NCBI GenBank assembly: GCA_006226565.1
Contig: SBGO01000025.1
Coordinates: 1-33,898 of the forward strand
Origin: Deltaproteobacteria bacterium
GTDB taxonomy: Bacteria > Myxococcota_A > UBA9042 > PHBI01
Direction of reading: 5' to 3'
DNA length: 33,898 nucleotides
The notes below the pieces were generated by a model, which made no database searches, was not told where the DNA came from, and saw nothing but the letters and a program-made list of their open reading frames with translations. Below, piece by piece: positions 1-7,234 of this stretch. Both the position numbers and the translations under genes were made by a program. Position 1 is the first letter of the stretch; every line of letters starts with the position of its first letter.

Positions 1-154
1 CGCAGCGGGCGCAGCCGGCGAGGTGGGCGTCGATCACGGCGTCGCGCGCCGGGTCGGGGGCGTCGAGGCGGCGGCGCTCGAGGGCGAGGTCGCTCAGGTG
101 CCCGTCGCGGGTCAGGAGCTGGAGGTCCCAGGGAGGCTCGGGTGAGGCGTTCAC
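1..154 (-). CDS. ZAS anti-sigma factor, N-terminal fragment (cut by window edge)
   Basis: Reading leftward from a GTG at 154, the frame stays open to the window edge and gives about 51 residues. It contains HLAGCARC, the HX3CX2C signature of zinc-binding anti-sigma (ZAS, zf-HC2) domains. In this family the domain holds the partner ECF sigma factor inactive near the membrane, often through a C-terminal transmembrane segment that lies outside this window. The start overlaps the stop of the sigma gene in a GTGA arrangement, so the two are probably translationally coupled. The rest of the protein, including any membrane or sensor part, is not visible. Confidence 0.75.
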   Translation of the reverse strand, partial: MNASPEPPWDLQLLTRDGHLSDLALERRRLDAPDPARDAVIDAHLAGCARC

Positions 155-654
155 GCGGCGCCCTCCTCCGCCGCGGCGCGGCGGGCCAGGTGCTGAAGGC
201 GTTTGATGCGGGCGGCGATGGTGCGGTCGGACACGCCGACGACGCGCGCGATCTCGGCGGTGGTGAGGCCGTCGAGGAAGTAGAAGACGCCGATCTCGGC
301 GAGCTCGGGGTCGAGGGACCGCCAGAGCTCGTCGAGGAAGACGCGGACGTCGGGGGCCGCGGCCTCGCGCTCCTGCCAGGTCGGCGCGCCGTGGGCGGCG
401 AGGAGCTCGCGCCGGCGGGCGTCGTCGCGGGCGCGGTTGAGGCAGTGGTTGGTGGTCAGCCGGTAGAGCCAGGTGGCGGGCGAGGCGTCGGCGCGGAAGG
501 AGGCGAGGCGCTCGAGGACCTTGAGGAAGACCTCGTGGACCGTCTCCTCGGCCTCGGCTTCGGGGACGAAGCGGCGGACCCGACGGAGCACCGCGGGGCC
601 GAAGCGCCGGTAGAGCGCCTCGACGTCGATGCGCGCGTCGGATCCGCCCGCCAA
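151..654 (-). CDS. ECF (sigma-70 family, group 4) RNA polymerase sigma factor
   Basis: The 167-residue product is the usual size for an ECF sigma factor. Region 2 covers about residues 11-80, with the helix EVFLKVLERL (41-50) and the promoter-melting stretch TWLYRLTTNHCLNRA (61-75). Region 4 covers about 108-158, with the helix-turn-helix LTTAEIARVVGVSDRTIAAR (130-149) that would read the -35 element. The best start is a TTG at 654, only four bases after the stop of the upstream lipoprotein gene, with GAGCGAG upstream in the end of that gene. An anti-sigma gene follows with a 4-base overlap. ECF factors in this arrangement are normally autoregulated, but I could not identify the target promoter. 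Confidence 0.9.
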   Translation of the reverse strand: MAGGSDARIDVEALYRRFGPAVLRRVRRFVPEAEAEETVHEVFLKVLERLASFRADASPATWLYRLTTNHCLNRARDDARRRELLAAHGAPTWQEREAAAPDVRVFLDELWRSLDPELAEIGVFYFLDGLTTAEIARVVGVSDRTIAARIKRLQHLARRAAAEEGAA

Positions 655-658
655 GGCG

Positions 659-1852
659 CTACTCGCTCATGCAGGCGTCGAAGGCGGCGTCGCACTGCTC
701 GGGCGAGCGCCCGTCGGCGAGGCAGCCCTCGCGCGTCTCCTCGCAGAGCGCCGGGTCGGGGTGGCTCGGCCCGGGGTCGCCCGGCGTCGCGAAGGACTCC
801 ATGCACGCCACGAAGGCGTCGAAGCAGGGCTCCGGGTCGCCGGGGGAGGCCTGCACGCAGGCGTCGAGGGCGGGCTCGCAGACCTGGGCCGGGTCGTTGG
901 GGTCGGCGTCGGTCGGCGGCGCGCCGGGGTCGCCGGCGGCCGCCTGCAGGCACTGCTCGAACATGATCATGCAGTGCTCGGGGTCCATCGGGCCCTCGGG
1001 GCCGCCCATGCAGGCGTCGAGCTGCTCCTCGCAGGCGCGCACCGGGTCGTCCTGGGGCGCGGGCGGCGCGCCGGCCTGGAGGCAGGCGTCGAAGTGGAGG
1101 AGGCAGGGCTCGGGGTCCTCGGGAGCGCCCTGCAGGCAGGCGTCGAGCTCCTGCTCACAGAGCGCGGGGTCGAAGGCCGGCGGCCCGGTGGCGAGCCCGT
1201 CGAGGCAGGCCATCAGCTCCTCTTCGCAGCGGGCGGGATCCTCCGGGCCCTCCGGCGTCTCCATGCAGGCGCGGAAGCGCTCGTCGCAGATCATCGCCGG
1301 ATCGGGCGGCGCCTGCCCCTCGCCCTGCATGCAGGCGTCGAAGTGGGCGAAGCACGCGTCGGGGTCGGCCGGGGTGGCGCCGAGGCAGGCCTCGAGCTCG
1401 TGCTCGCACAGGCCCGGGTCGACGTCGGGCGGTGCGCTGGCGTCATCGCCCGCGTAGCAGACGGCGAAGCGCTCCTCGCAGAGCTCGCGCGGCTCCTCGA
1501 AGAGGCAGTCGACGAGCGCGACGACGCACGCGTGGAGCGTGTCCCCGCCCGCCGCGTCGGCGTCGGCGTAGCCGGGGCCGTAGCTGTCGCCGTAGCCGGG
1601 GCCGTAGCTGTCGCCGTAGCCGGGGCCGTAGCTGTCGCCGTAGCCGGGGGCGTAGCTGTCACCGTGATCGTCGTCGCTGCCGTAGCTGTCGGCGTAGGCG
1701 CCGCCGGAGCTGTCGCTGGCGTCCCCGTTGTGGAGCGCGGAGCTGTTCAGGTTCGGGTCGCCGGCGCCGCTCTCGAGGCAGCCGCTGCTCACCAGCGCCG
1801 CGCCCAGGACCATCGCCAGCGCTCCCGTGCGGAGCATCGTCATGCGTCTCAT
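659..1852 (-). CDS. Cys-rich repeat lipoprotein, first gene of the sigma/anti-sigma operon
   Basis: The product has 397 residues. The ATG at 1852 is preceded by GGGAGGGAGACGAG. A lipoprotein signal runs to the lipobox VSSGC (Cys25), so it should be exported and lipidated. Residues 26-95 are Gly/Tyr/Ser/Asp-rich and include four tandem GDSYGPGY-type units. From about residue 105 to the end there are many pairs of Cys-containing helix-like units of the kind DPALCEQELDACLQ, each with a C-x(4-6)-AC spacing, separated by acidic and Pro-rich linkers. This suggests disulfide-braced helical hairpins. No catalytic motif is visible and I do not recognise a named family. The gene is four bases from the sigma factor, so it is probably transcribed with it and may belong to its envelope signal. 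Confidence 0.85.
   Translation of the reverse strand: MRRMTMLRTGALAMVLGAALVSSGCLESGAGDPNLNSSALHNGDASDSSGGAYADSYGSDDDHGDSYAPGYGDSYGPGYGDSYGPGYGDSYGPGYADADAAGGDTLHACVVALVDCLFEEPRELCEERFAVCYAGDDASAPPDVDPGLCEHELEACLGATPADPDACFAHFDACMQGEGQAPPDPAMICDERFRACMETPEGPEDPARCEEELMACLDGLATGPPAFDPALCEQELDACLQGAPEDPEPCLLHFDACLQAGAPPAPQDDPVRACEEQLDACMGGPEGPMDPEHCMIMFEQCLQAAAGDPGAPPTDADPNDPAQVCEPALDACVQASPGDPEPCFDAFVACMESFATPGDPGPSHPDPALCEETREGCLADGRSPEQCDAAFDACMSE
1567..1662 (-). repeat. Four tandem 24-bp coding repeats (GDSYGPGY units)
   Basis: Copies lie at 1567-1590, 1591-1614, 1615-1638 and 1639-1662. The first three are identical and the fourth differs at a few bases. They encode residues 64-95 of the Cys-rich lipoprotein as a low-complexity Gly/Tyr linker. 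Near-identity of the copies points to recent slippage expansion, so copy number may vary between strains. Confidence 0.9.
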
Positions 1853-2251
1853 CTCGTCTCCCTCCCACGCAGTCTTCGTCTCGTGTTCGTCTTCGGGTCC
1901 GGCCGCGGCGCGCGTTTCTCCCCTTTCGACCCGTGGGTGACGGCGAAGCGAAATCGAGGCCCCGCCTTTTCTCGGATCGTGACGCGGCACGGCGCGCGCG
2001 TCCAGGTCGCAGGCGGCGTGGCGCGCCGTCCGGGCGCGGCGGGGCGTGGTGCAGGTGCGAAGGCGCCGGTGCGCTCGAGCGTGGTCAGGGCGCGGCGTTT
2101 GGGCTAGATCGGGGGAGCTCCGGACCTCCAGCGAGGTCCTGAGATTCTCTCCGATCCGTGATCCCCGAAGGCGCCGTGCGCCCGTCGGCGGCACGTGACC
2201 GCGGTCGTCTGGACCGCCCCCCTGGCGCGCGCGCGCCGAAGGAGCCTCGAG
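1853..2251. other. Divergent intergenic region upstream of the lipoprotein/sigma operon and the YCII gene
   Basis: This 399-base stretch holds the promoters for two divergent units. I see no convincing -35/-10 pair. The Shine-Dalgarno for the leftward gene lies next to 1852. The one clear element is the inverted repeat at 2122-2139, listed separately. The open frames crossing the region look like extensions of neighbouring genes and have no start signals. Confidence 0.5.
2122..2139. promoter_or_regulatory. Inverted repeat GACCTC-N4-GAGGTC, candidate operator
   Basis: GGACCTC at 2122-2128 and GAGGTCC at 2133-2139 form a perfect 7-bp inverted repeat around CAGC. It lies 113 bases before the YCII start and about 270 bases before the lipoprotein start. 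The same hexamer half-sites with the same 4-base spacer occur at 23877-23892 upstream of the PAP2 gene. The symmetry suits a dimeric regulator; a transcript hairpin is the alternative. Confidence 0.5.
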
Positions 2252-2662
2252 ATGCGCTTCATGATGTTCATGATCCCCAAGGGCTACGGCGACGCCGCGG
2301 CGGACACCACCCCTCCGCCCGAGGACGTCGAGAAGATGGCCCGCTACAACGAGGAGCTGCAGCAGGCGGGCGTGCTCATCAGCCTCGACGGCCTCTATCC
2401 GCCCGCGGTGGGGGCGCGGGTCCACTTCTCCGGCGGCGACGTCCGCGTGGCCCACGGCCCCTTCCCCGAAGCGGGGGAGGTCGTCGGCGGCTACTGGATG
2501 ATCCGGGTCGGCTCGCTCGACGAGGCCGTGGCGTGGGCGCGCCGCTGCCCGGTGGTGAGCCACGACGCGACGATCGAGATCCGCCGCGTCTTCGAGCTCG
2601 AGGACTTCCCGGCCGACGTGCAAGAGGCCGCCAAGACCTCGGTCGAGCTGTCCCACGTCTGA
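2252..2662 (+). CDS. YCII-related (YciI/DGPF-type) domain protein
   Basis: The 136-residue protein starts MRFMMFMIPKGYG, with GGAG at 2241-2244 seven bases ahead of the ATG. The frame is open further upstream, but no earlier start has a ribosome site. It carries the family pattern: a ferredoxin-like N-terminal strand, then HGPFPEAGEVVGGYWMIRV, close to the DGPF..KE...G+...+ core of YCII-related proteins, and a segment DEAVAWARRCP typical of their last helix. Members are small soluble dimers, sometimes linked to ECF sigma factors, and most have no proven reaction. Here an ECF sigma operon lies on the other side of the shared promoter region, which makes a link plausible but unproven. Confidence 0.85.
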   Translation: MRFMMFMIPKGYGDAAADTTPPPEDVEKMARYNEELQQAGVLISLDGLYPPAVGARVHFSGGDVRVAHGPFPEAGEVVGGYWMIRVGSLDEAVAWARRCPVVSHDATIEIRRVFELEDFPADVQEAAKTSVELSHV

Positions 2663-2670
2663 GCCGCCGG

Positions 2671-2701
2671 GGGCGCCGCGACCGCCGGTCGGCCGGCGCC
2701 C
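2671..2701. terminator. Hairpin between convergent genes, candidate bidirectional terminator
   Basis: GGGCGCCG at 2671-2678 pairs with CGGCGCCC at 2694-2701, and inside it GACC pairs with GGTC around GCC. It sits between the YCII stop (2662) and the CpXC stop (2711). There is no T-run, so efficiency as an intrinsic terminator is uncertain. Confidence 0.45.
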
Positions 2702-2710
2702 GCCGCGACC

Positions 2711-3382
2711 TCAGCCCCCGAGGTCGTGGTGGACGTGCCCGGCCGTGCGCGCGATGTCGACGTAGCTCCCGGCCGCGACCGCCTCGCGCGCCGCCGCCCA
2801 CTCGGGCGCCGCGGCGATGACGTCGAGCCACGCCCGCGGGACGGTCACGACGTCGTCGCTCCCGGCCTGCTCGAAGGCCAGCCCCGCGTCCTCGACCGAC
2901 ACCAGCCGCACCGGGGCGTCACGCCGCCAGGAGAAGCTCTCCGTGCGGCGGAGCATGTCGAGCTTGAGCGCCTCGAGCGCCGTGTCGTCGAGGCCCGCCC
3001 GGAGCGCGACGACCTTCTCGCGCAGCGCGCCGAGCCCGAAGACCGTGCGCTGGGCGAAGCTCGCCGCCTGCTCCCGGAGCACCGGGTGGCCGCTCGTGGC
3101 GCGCTCGAAGAAGTGGTCGGCCTCCGCCTCCCGCGTCTCCCAGCTGCGCTCGTCGGCCCGGCTGAAGACGTGGATCCAGTGCCCCGCCTCGAGGTCGATG
3201 TAGACCAGCGGCCGGTCGACGAGGAACTCGCGGTCACAGGCGCCGCAGCGGAAGACGTGCAGGCGGCCCGCGAGGATGGCGTGGACGAGCTCCGGCTGCC
3301 GCGGCGCGTTCACGCTGTCGACGAGGACGCGCTCCTCCTCGGCGCCACAGTGGGGGCAGGGGACGCGGGGGGCGTTGGACAT
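2711..3382 (-). CDS. CpXC-domain zinc-ribbon protein
   Basis: The product has 223 residues from the ATG at 3382, which is preceded by GGAG. The N-terminus shows two Cys pairs, CPHC (Cys9, Cys12) and CGAC (Cys46, Cys49), separated by about 33 residues, followed by a hydrophobic segment FLVDRPLVYIDLE. This is the CpXC domain layout, a zinc-ribbon-like fold of unknown biochemical role found mainly in bacteria and archaea. Residues about 70-223 are mixed helical with many charged residues and no catalytic motif I can name. No signal peptide or membrane segment is present, so it should be cytoplasmic. It is convergent with the YCII gene and stands alone. Confidence 0.8.
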   Translation of the reverse strand: MSNAPRVPCPHCGAEEERVLVDSVNAPRQPELVHAILAGRLHVFRCGACDREFLVDRPLVYIDLEAGHWIHVFSRADERSWETREAEADHFFERATSGHPVLREQAASFAQRTVFGLGALREKVVALRAGLDDTALEALKLDMLRRTESFSWRRDAPVRLVSVEDAGLAFEQAGSDDVVTVPRAWLDVIAAAPEWAAAREAVAAGSYVDIARTAGHVHHDLGG

Positions 3383-3717
3383 GGCGGCTCCGGGGCACGA
3401 GGGCGGCCCACCTTGGACCCTCGCGCCGGGACGTGCAAGACGCAATGCAGCGCGCGCCGGACGGCAAATCGACGCCGTTCTTGCCCGGCGATGTTGATGG
3501 GCATCAAACGAACCATGCTGCTAAGTGTCACGATTGTGCCATGGCGTGCGCCGGGGCGTCGCATCGCCGCGAGAGGAGGTTTGTGATTTAGAATCAGGGG
3601 TCTCGAAAGGGTCCTGGCGTTGACCGGGCGAGACGCGGGTGCCAATATCGATGCATTCGTACAAGCAAAGTCGCGTCTTCGGTGCCGCCGACACCGAGAG
3701 CGGCGGGGAGCAGGATC
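3383..3717. other. Intergenic region with candidate promoter for the repeat protein
   Basis: This 335-base region is more AT-rich than its surroundings. TTGACC at 3620-3625 followed after 17 bases by CAATAT at 3643-3648 is a possible sigma-70-type promoter for the gene at 3718, although the -10 match is weak. A stretch at 3587-3605 matches 16 of 19 bases upstream of another Cys-rich lipoprotein gene (31147-31165). No small gene is supported here. Confidence 0.4.
3587..3605 (+). promoter_or_regulatory. Shared upstream motif (copy 1)
   Basis: A 19-base stretch ending in ATCAGGGGTCTCG (3593-3605) recurs at 31147-31165 with three mismatches, all near its left side. Both copies lie 86-113 bases upstream of genes for exported Cys-rich proteins and in the same orientation. 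A 13-base identity can arise by chance in a window this size, so support comes mainly from the matched context. Confidence 0.3.
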
Positions 3718-6700
3718 ATGACCGCACGCTTCACTGCGGCAGGGCTCTGTGCGGCCCTGTGCGCGGGGATATTTGCGCCGTCCGAGGCATTCGCCCAGTC
3801 CCCGGAGTTCATCAAAGGCGGGCTGCCGCCGATTGCCGAGGCGGGCGGGGACCAGACCGTCGTCCTCGAGCCCGGCACATGCGTGGCAGAGATCGTGCTC
3901 GACGGCAGCGCGTCCTTCGACGAGGACTCCGTCCCGCCGAGCACCAACGACGACATCGTGAGCTACGTCTGGAGCGAGGGCGGCACCGTCCTGGCCGAGG
4001 GGCCGGTCGTCACGGTGTCCTTCGGCCCCGGCCTCCACGAGGTCGCGCTGACGGTCACCGACAAGCTCGGGCTGACCGGCGCCGACATGCTCCTGGTGGA
4101 GGTGATCGACGCGCCGCCGGCGCTCCTCTGCGAGATGCTGCCGGCCTGCCCGGAGGCGACGGACCACAACACCGTCTGCCACCGGGACAAGACCCTGTAC
4201 CTCGGCGACGCCGAGGCGGCGATGGCGCACCTGGACCACGGTGACGCCGCCGGTCCCTGCGGCGGCGCGTACCAGGTCGACGCGGGGCGGGCGCTGGTCT
4301 GCCACCACGGGCGCACCCTGGAGATCGCGGCCTCCGCGGTCCCCGGCCACGTGCGGCACGGGGACACCATCGGCCCGTGCGGCGCCGGCTGCGGCGAGGG
4401 CGAGCAGCTCCTGCGCGCGAGCTGGACCCTGAGCGGGGCGTGCGACGGGACCTGGTCGGCGACCGGGACCGTGAACGGCGTCGCCGTCCCCGAGGGGCAG
4501 CTGGTGGACTGGACGCAGACCGCCGACGGCTCGAGCGGGGCGTGGCAGGACGGCGTGCTGGCGGTGGAGGCGCCGAAGCTGGCGCTCCTGGTCGAGGCGG
4601 TGAGCGCCGAAGGCGAGGTCGTCACGTGCCGCTGGTACCCCGACGGGTTCGTGGACGCGTGCGTCGACGAGCAGCAGGGCGCCGTGGCCGCCTGCCTCGA
4701 GGGCTGCGTCGCGCCGCCGCCGCCCGAGTGCCACGTCTGCACCGAGCTCAACGCGCAGATCTTCGCCCAGTGCATCGCGCTCGGGCTGAGCGTCGAGGCC
4801 TGCGAGGCGCTGCACGCCACCCTCGGCGACAGCTGCGACGAGATCTTCTGCGCCGCGGAGCCGCCCGACTGTGCGCTGGCCTGTGAGGAGCTGGGCGTCC
4901 GCGCGAGCGCGATCTGCGACCAGGACCCGGCGGCGTTCGAGCCGGTCGGCTGCGGCGACGGCGGGCAGCTCGTGAGCCAGCTCTGCCAGGCGCAGGTGTG
5001 CGGCACGGAGCCGAGCTGCGAGGACGTCTGCATGCAGCAGTCCGACGCCTCGCGCGAGCAGTGCCTCGCGAGCGGCCAGCCGCTGGAGGACTGCGATTGG
5101 CGCTGGCAGGACGAATACCAGACCTGCCTCCAGGTGCAGTGCCAGCAGCCCGTGCCGTGCGAGCAGACCTGCTTCGACGAGCTCCAGAACGAGGTGATGG
5201 CCTGCATCCTCGGCCCGGAGGACGCGCCGGAGTGCCAGGTGGTCCGGTCGTGCCTCGAGCAGTGCGGGGGCTGCCCCTCCGGGTGCAACGTCGAGGCGAT
5301 CCGGGCGTTCGCGCCGTGCCTCGAGCAGGGCCTCGACCCGCTGGAGTGCCAGCCCGAGGCGGAGGCCGCCTTCATCGCGTGCGTCGAGCGCTGCGGCGGC
5401 GGCCCGGTGTGCTGGCCGGAGTGCGTGAGCGGCGACGGGTGGTGCCCGGCGAGCTGCTCGGAGGCGTGCGACAGCGACTGCCAGCCGGTCGATCCCTGCG
5501 ACCCCGCCCAGTGCGCCCCGGGCGACGGCGTCTGCAACGACTTCTGCGACCCGGCCTGCGACTCCGACTGCGTGCCCTTCGACCCGTGCGAGCCGCAGCT
5601 CTGCTCGCCCTTCGACGGCGTCTGCATGGACCCGCGCTGCGACCCGGCGTGCGACCTCGACTGCGGGGGGCTCGATCCGTGCGACCCGCTCCGCTGCATG
5701 CCGGGCGACGGCGTGTGCGGTGAGCGCTGCGACCCGGCCTGCGACGACGACTGCGGGATGGTCTACTGCGACCCGCAGTTCTGCGTCTCGGGGGACGGCT
5801 GGTGCCTCCCGGGCTGCGACGCCACCTGCGACTACGACTGCGCCGGGCCGGTCGAGTGCGACCCGGCGCTGTGCCTGCCCGGGGACGGGATCTGCGAGCC
5901 CGGCTGCGACCCGGCCTGCGACCCCGAGTGCGGCATCGCCTACTGCGACCCGGCGTGGTGCGTGCCCGGCGACGGCGTCTGCGACCCCTCGCTGTGCGGG
6001 ACCTGCGACGACGACTGCTTCGTCCCGTGGTGCGACCCGGCCGTGTGCGTATCGGGCGACGGCATCTGCGACCTGTCGTGGTGCGACGGGGCGTGCGACC
6101 TCGACTGCGGGATGGGGCACTGCGACCCGGTCGTGTGCGACTCGGGCGACGGGATCTGCGACCTCGGGTGGTGCGACGAGACGTGCGACGCCGACTGCCG
6201 CATCGCCTGGTGCGACCCCGAGTGGTGCCGCCCCGACGACGGCATCTGCGACTACGTCTGGTGCGACGAGACCTGCGATCCGGACTGCGGCGTCGATCGC
6301 TGTAGCCCCATCGTGTGCATCTCGGGCGACGGGATCTGCGACCCGGGCGCGTGTGACGCGTCGTGCGACCTCGACTGCGGGGCGACCTACTGCTCGCCGG
6401 AGGTCTGCCTGCCCGGTGACGGCGTCTGCGACCTCGCCTGGTGCGACGCGGGCTGCGACCCCGACTGCGCCCCGCTCGGGGAGTGCGAGATCACCTGCGA
6501 GAAGACCGTCGATCCGGTCCGTCAGCTCTGCTACGGGCTGGTCGGGGACCCGGCGCTGTGCGACCTCGTCGCCGGCGCGGCCGTCGAGCAGTGCGTGGCC
6601 GTGCTGTGCGGCGGGCAGGCGGATCCCTGCGACGGCGGGTGCGGGACCTTCGCGAGCAGCCTCGTCGACTTCTGCCTGTCTGCCTTCGACCCGAACCTGT

Positions 6701-6984
6701 GCGACCTGGCGTTCACGGCGCTGACGGACAGCTGCGTCCAGGCCTTCGCCTGCGGCACCGCCCCGACCTGCGAGCAGCAGTGCGAGGTGGCCGCCGAGGA
6801 GGCGCGGATGGCCTGCGAGGCCCAGGGGATGGACCCGATGGCCTGCGAGCAGGTCTGGCAGGCCACGCTCGAGCCGTGCCTGATGGCGTGCTACCCGCCG
6901 CCGCCGAGCTGCGAAGCGCAGTGCATGGCCGACGGGGACGCCCTCTTCGACCGGTGCATGACGCCGGACGACCTGGACTTCTAG
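3718..6984 (+). CDS. Large secreted protein: PKD domain, two CH/HGD motifs, twelve Cys-rich repeats
   Basis: The 1088-residue protein starts at the ATG at 3718, behind GGGGAG. The signal peptide probably ends at AFAQ. Residues about 28-130 form a PKD/Ig-like domain, with GGDQTVVLEPG, LDGSASFD, VSYVW and LTVTD. At 149-222 come two copies of the motif CH...T...A..AHL.HGD..GPC, seen in many secreted bacterial proteins. Residues about 335-560 carry Cys-paired helical units. Residues 565-917 hold twelve repeats of the form CDPxxCxxGDGxCDxxxCDxxCDxDC. The C-terminus returns to helical Cys units. The even, dense Cys content implies an oxidised extracellular protein, and the Asp-rich repeats could bind calcium. 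No enzyme motif is seen. It stands alone and ends at a strong terminator. Confidence 0.85.
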   Translation: MTARFTAAGLCAALCAGIFAPSEAFAQSPEFIKGGLPPIAEAGGDQTVVLEPGTCVAEIVLDGSASFDEDSVPPSTNDDIVSYVWSEGGTVLAEGPVVTVSFGPGLHEVALTVTDKLGLTGADMLLVEVIDAPPALLCEMLPACPEATDHNTVCHRDKTLYLGDAEAAMAHLDHGDAAGPCGGAYQVDAGRALVCHHGRTLEIAASAVPGHVRHGDTIGPCGAGCGEGEQLLRASWTLSGACDGTWSATGTVNGVAVPEGQLVDWTQTADGSSGAWQDGVLAVEAPKLALLVEAVSAEGEVVTCRWYPDGFVDACVDEQQGAVAACLEGCVAPPPPECHVCTELNAQIFAQCIALGLSVEACEALHATLGDSCDEIFCAAEPPDCALACEELGVRASAICDQDPAAFEPVGCGDGGQLVSQLCQAQVCGTEPSCEDVCMQQSDASREQCLASGQPLEDCDWRWQDEYQTCLQVQCQQPVPCEQTCFDELQNEVMACILGPEDAPECQVVRSCLEQCGGCPSGCNVEAIRAFAPCLEQGLDPLECQPEAEAAFIACVERCGGGPVCWPECVSGDGWCPASCSEACDSDCQPVDPCDPAQCAPGDGVCNDFCDPACDSDCVPFDPCEPQLCSPFDGVCMDPRCDPACDLDCGGLDPCDPLRCMPGDGVCGERCDPACDDDCGMVYCDPQFCVSGDGWCLPGCDATCDYDCAGPVECDPALCLPGDGICEPGCDPACDPECGIAYCDPAWCVPGDGVCDPSLCGTCDDDCFVPWCDPAVCVSGDGICDLSWCDGACDLDCGMGHCDPVVCDSGDGICDLGWCDETCDADCRIAWCDPEWCRPDDGICDYVWCDETCDPDCGVDRCSPIVCISGDGICDPGACDASCDLDCGATYCSPEVCLPGDGVCDLAWCDAGCDPDCAPLGECEITCEKTVDPVRQLCYGLVGDPALCDLVAGAAVEQCVAVLCGGQADPCDGGCGTFASSLVDFCLSAFDPNLCDLAFTALTDSCVQAFACGTAPTCEQQCEVAAEEARMACEAQGMDPMACEQVWQATLEPCLMACYPPPPSCEAQCMADGDALFDRCMTPDDLDF
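5410..6468 (+). repeat. Twelve Cys-rich GDGxCD protein repeats in coding DNA
   Basis: The repeats average about 29.5 residues and cover residues 565-917 of the protein at 3718. The core is C-x4-C-x2-GDGxC-x(2-4)-C-x3-C-x3-C, with six Cys per unit. The eighth to eleventh units show WC or AC before CDxxCDxDC. They recall the GDGxC...C..DC repeats of many myxobacterial proteins and, more loosely, Lin-12/Notch repeats. Divergence at the DNA level shows an old array rather than a recent slippage product. Confidence 0.85.
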
Positions 6985-7007
6985 ACATCGGAGGGGGGGA
7001 GAGTGGG

Positions 7008-7041
7008 GGCGGGGCCCGACGTCGGTCGGGCCCCGCCTTTT
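7008..7041 (+). terminator. Strong intrinsic terminator after the repeat protein
   Basis: GGCGGGGCCCGAC (7008-7020) pairs perfectly with GTCGGGCCCCGCC (7025-7037) around the loop GTCG and is followed directly by TTTT. It lies 23 bases after the stop at 6984 and separates that gene from the sigma-54 operon. Confidence 0.9.
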
Positions 7042-7080
7042 CGTTGGGGGGGGCGCGCGTCCGGGCCGGCGCGAGGGGAG

Positions 7081-7142
7081 TCGTGCAGATCTTGCACGAG
7101 TGCACGTGCACGATCGGCAAAGCGGGGGTGCACGTCGTGCAC
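7081..7142. promoter_or_regulatory. Array of GTGCAC palindromes, candidate activator binding region
   Basis: Three inverted repeats lie in 62 bases: TCGTGCA-N5-TGCACGA (7081-7099), GTGCACGTGCAC (7100-7111, a perfect palindrome) and GTGCAC-GTC-GTGCAC (7128-7142). Their centres fall about 119, 103 and 74 bases before the start point expected from the sigma-54 promoter, the usual place for sites of a sigma-54 enhancer-binding activator. The TGCAC half-site resembles that of NtrC, but the spacing differs from the NtrC consensus, so I do not assign the regulator. Confidence 0.65.
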
Positions 7143-7182
7143 GCGACCCCGTGAAATCCAGGGTCTTCGCGCCTCCGGCGGG

Positions 7183-7198
7183 TGGCACGGGGCTTGCT
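7183..7198 (+). promoter_or_regulatory. Sigma-54 (RpoN) -24/-12 promoter
   Basis: TGGCACG (7183-7189), four bases, then TTGCT (7194-7198) matches the sigma-54 consensus TGGCACG-N4-TTGC(A/T) throughout. The GG and GC dinucleotides are correctly spaced. Transcription should begin near 7208, about 27 bases before the PqqD-like gene. Such promoters need an ATP-dependent activator bound upstream, which fits the palindrome array just before it. Confidence 0.85.
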
Positions 7199-7234
7199 TT
7201 CTCCTCGCACAGCACGGTTGCGAAGGAGTCCCCA

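Noticed and set aside
1567-1662. Regular direct repeats that might be taken for a CRISPR array
   Set aside because: No spacers; the repeats are contiguous, in frame and encode GDSYGPGY units. The same holds for 31389-31496 and 5410-6468.
7081-7142. Canonical NtrC binding sites
   Set aside because: The TGCAC half-site fits, but the spacing of the inverted repeats does not match the NtrC consensus, so the regulator is left open.
7043-7234. A RiPP precursor peptide gene next to the PqqD-like gene
   Set aside because: No open frame here or at 10035-10126 has a start signal and a leader/core shape; the stretch is promoter and palindrome DNA.
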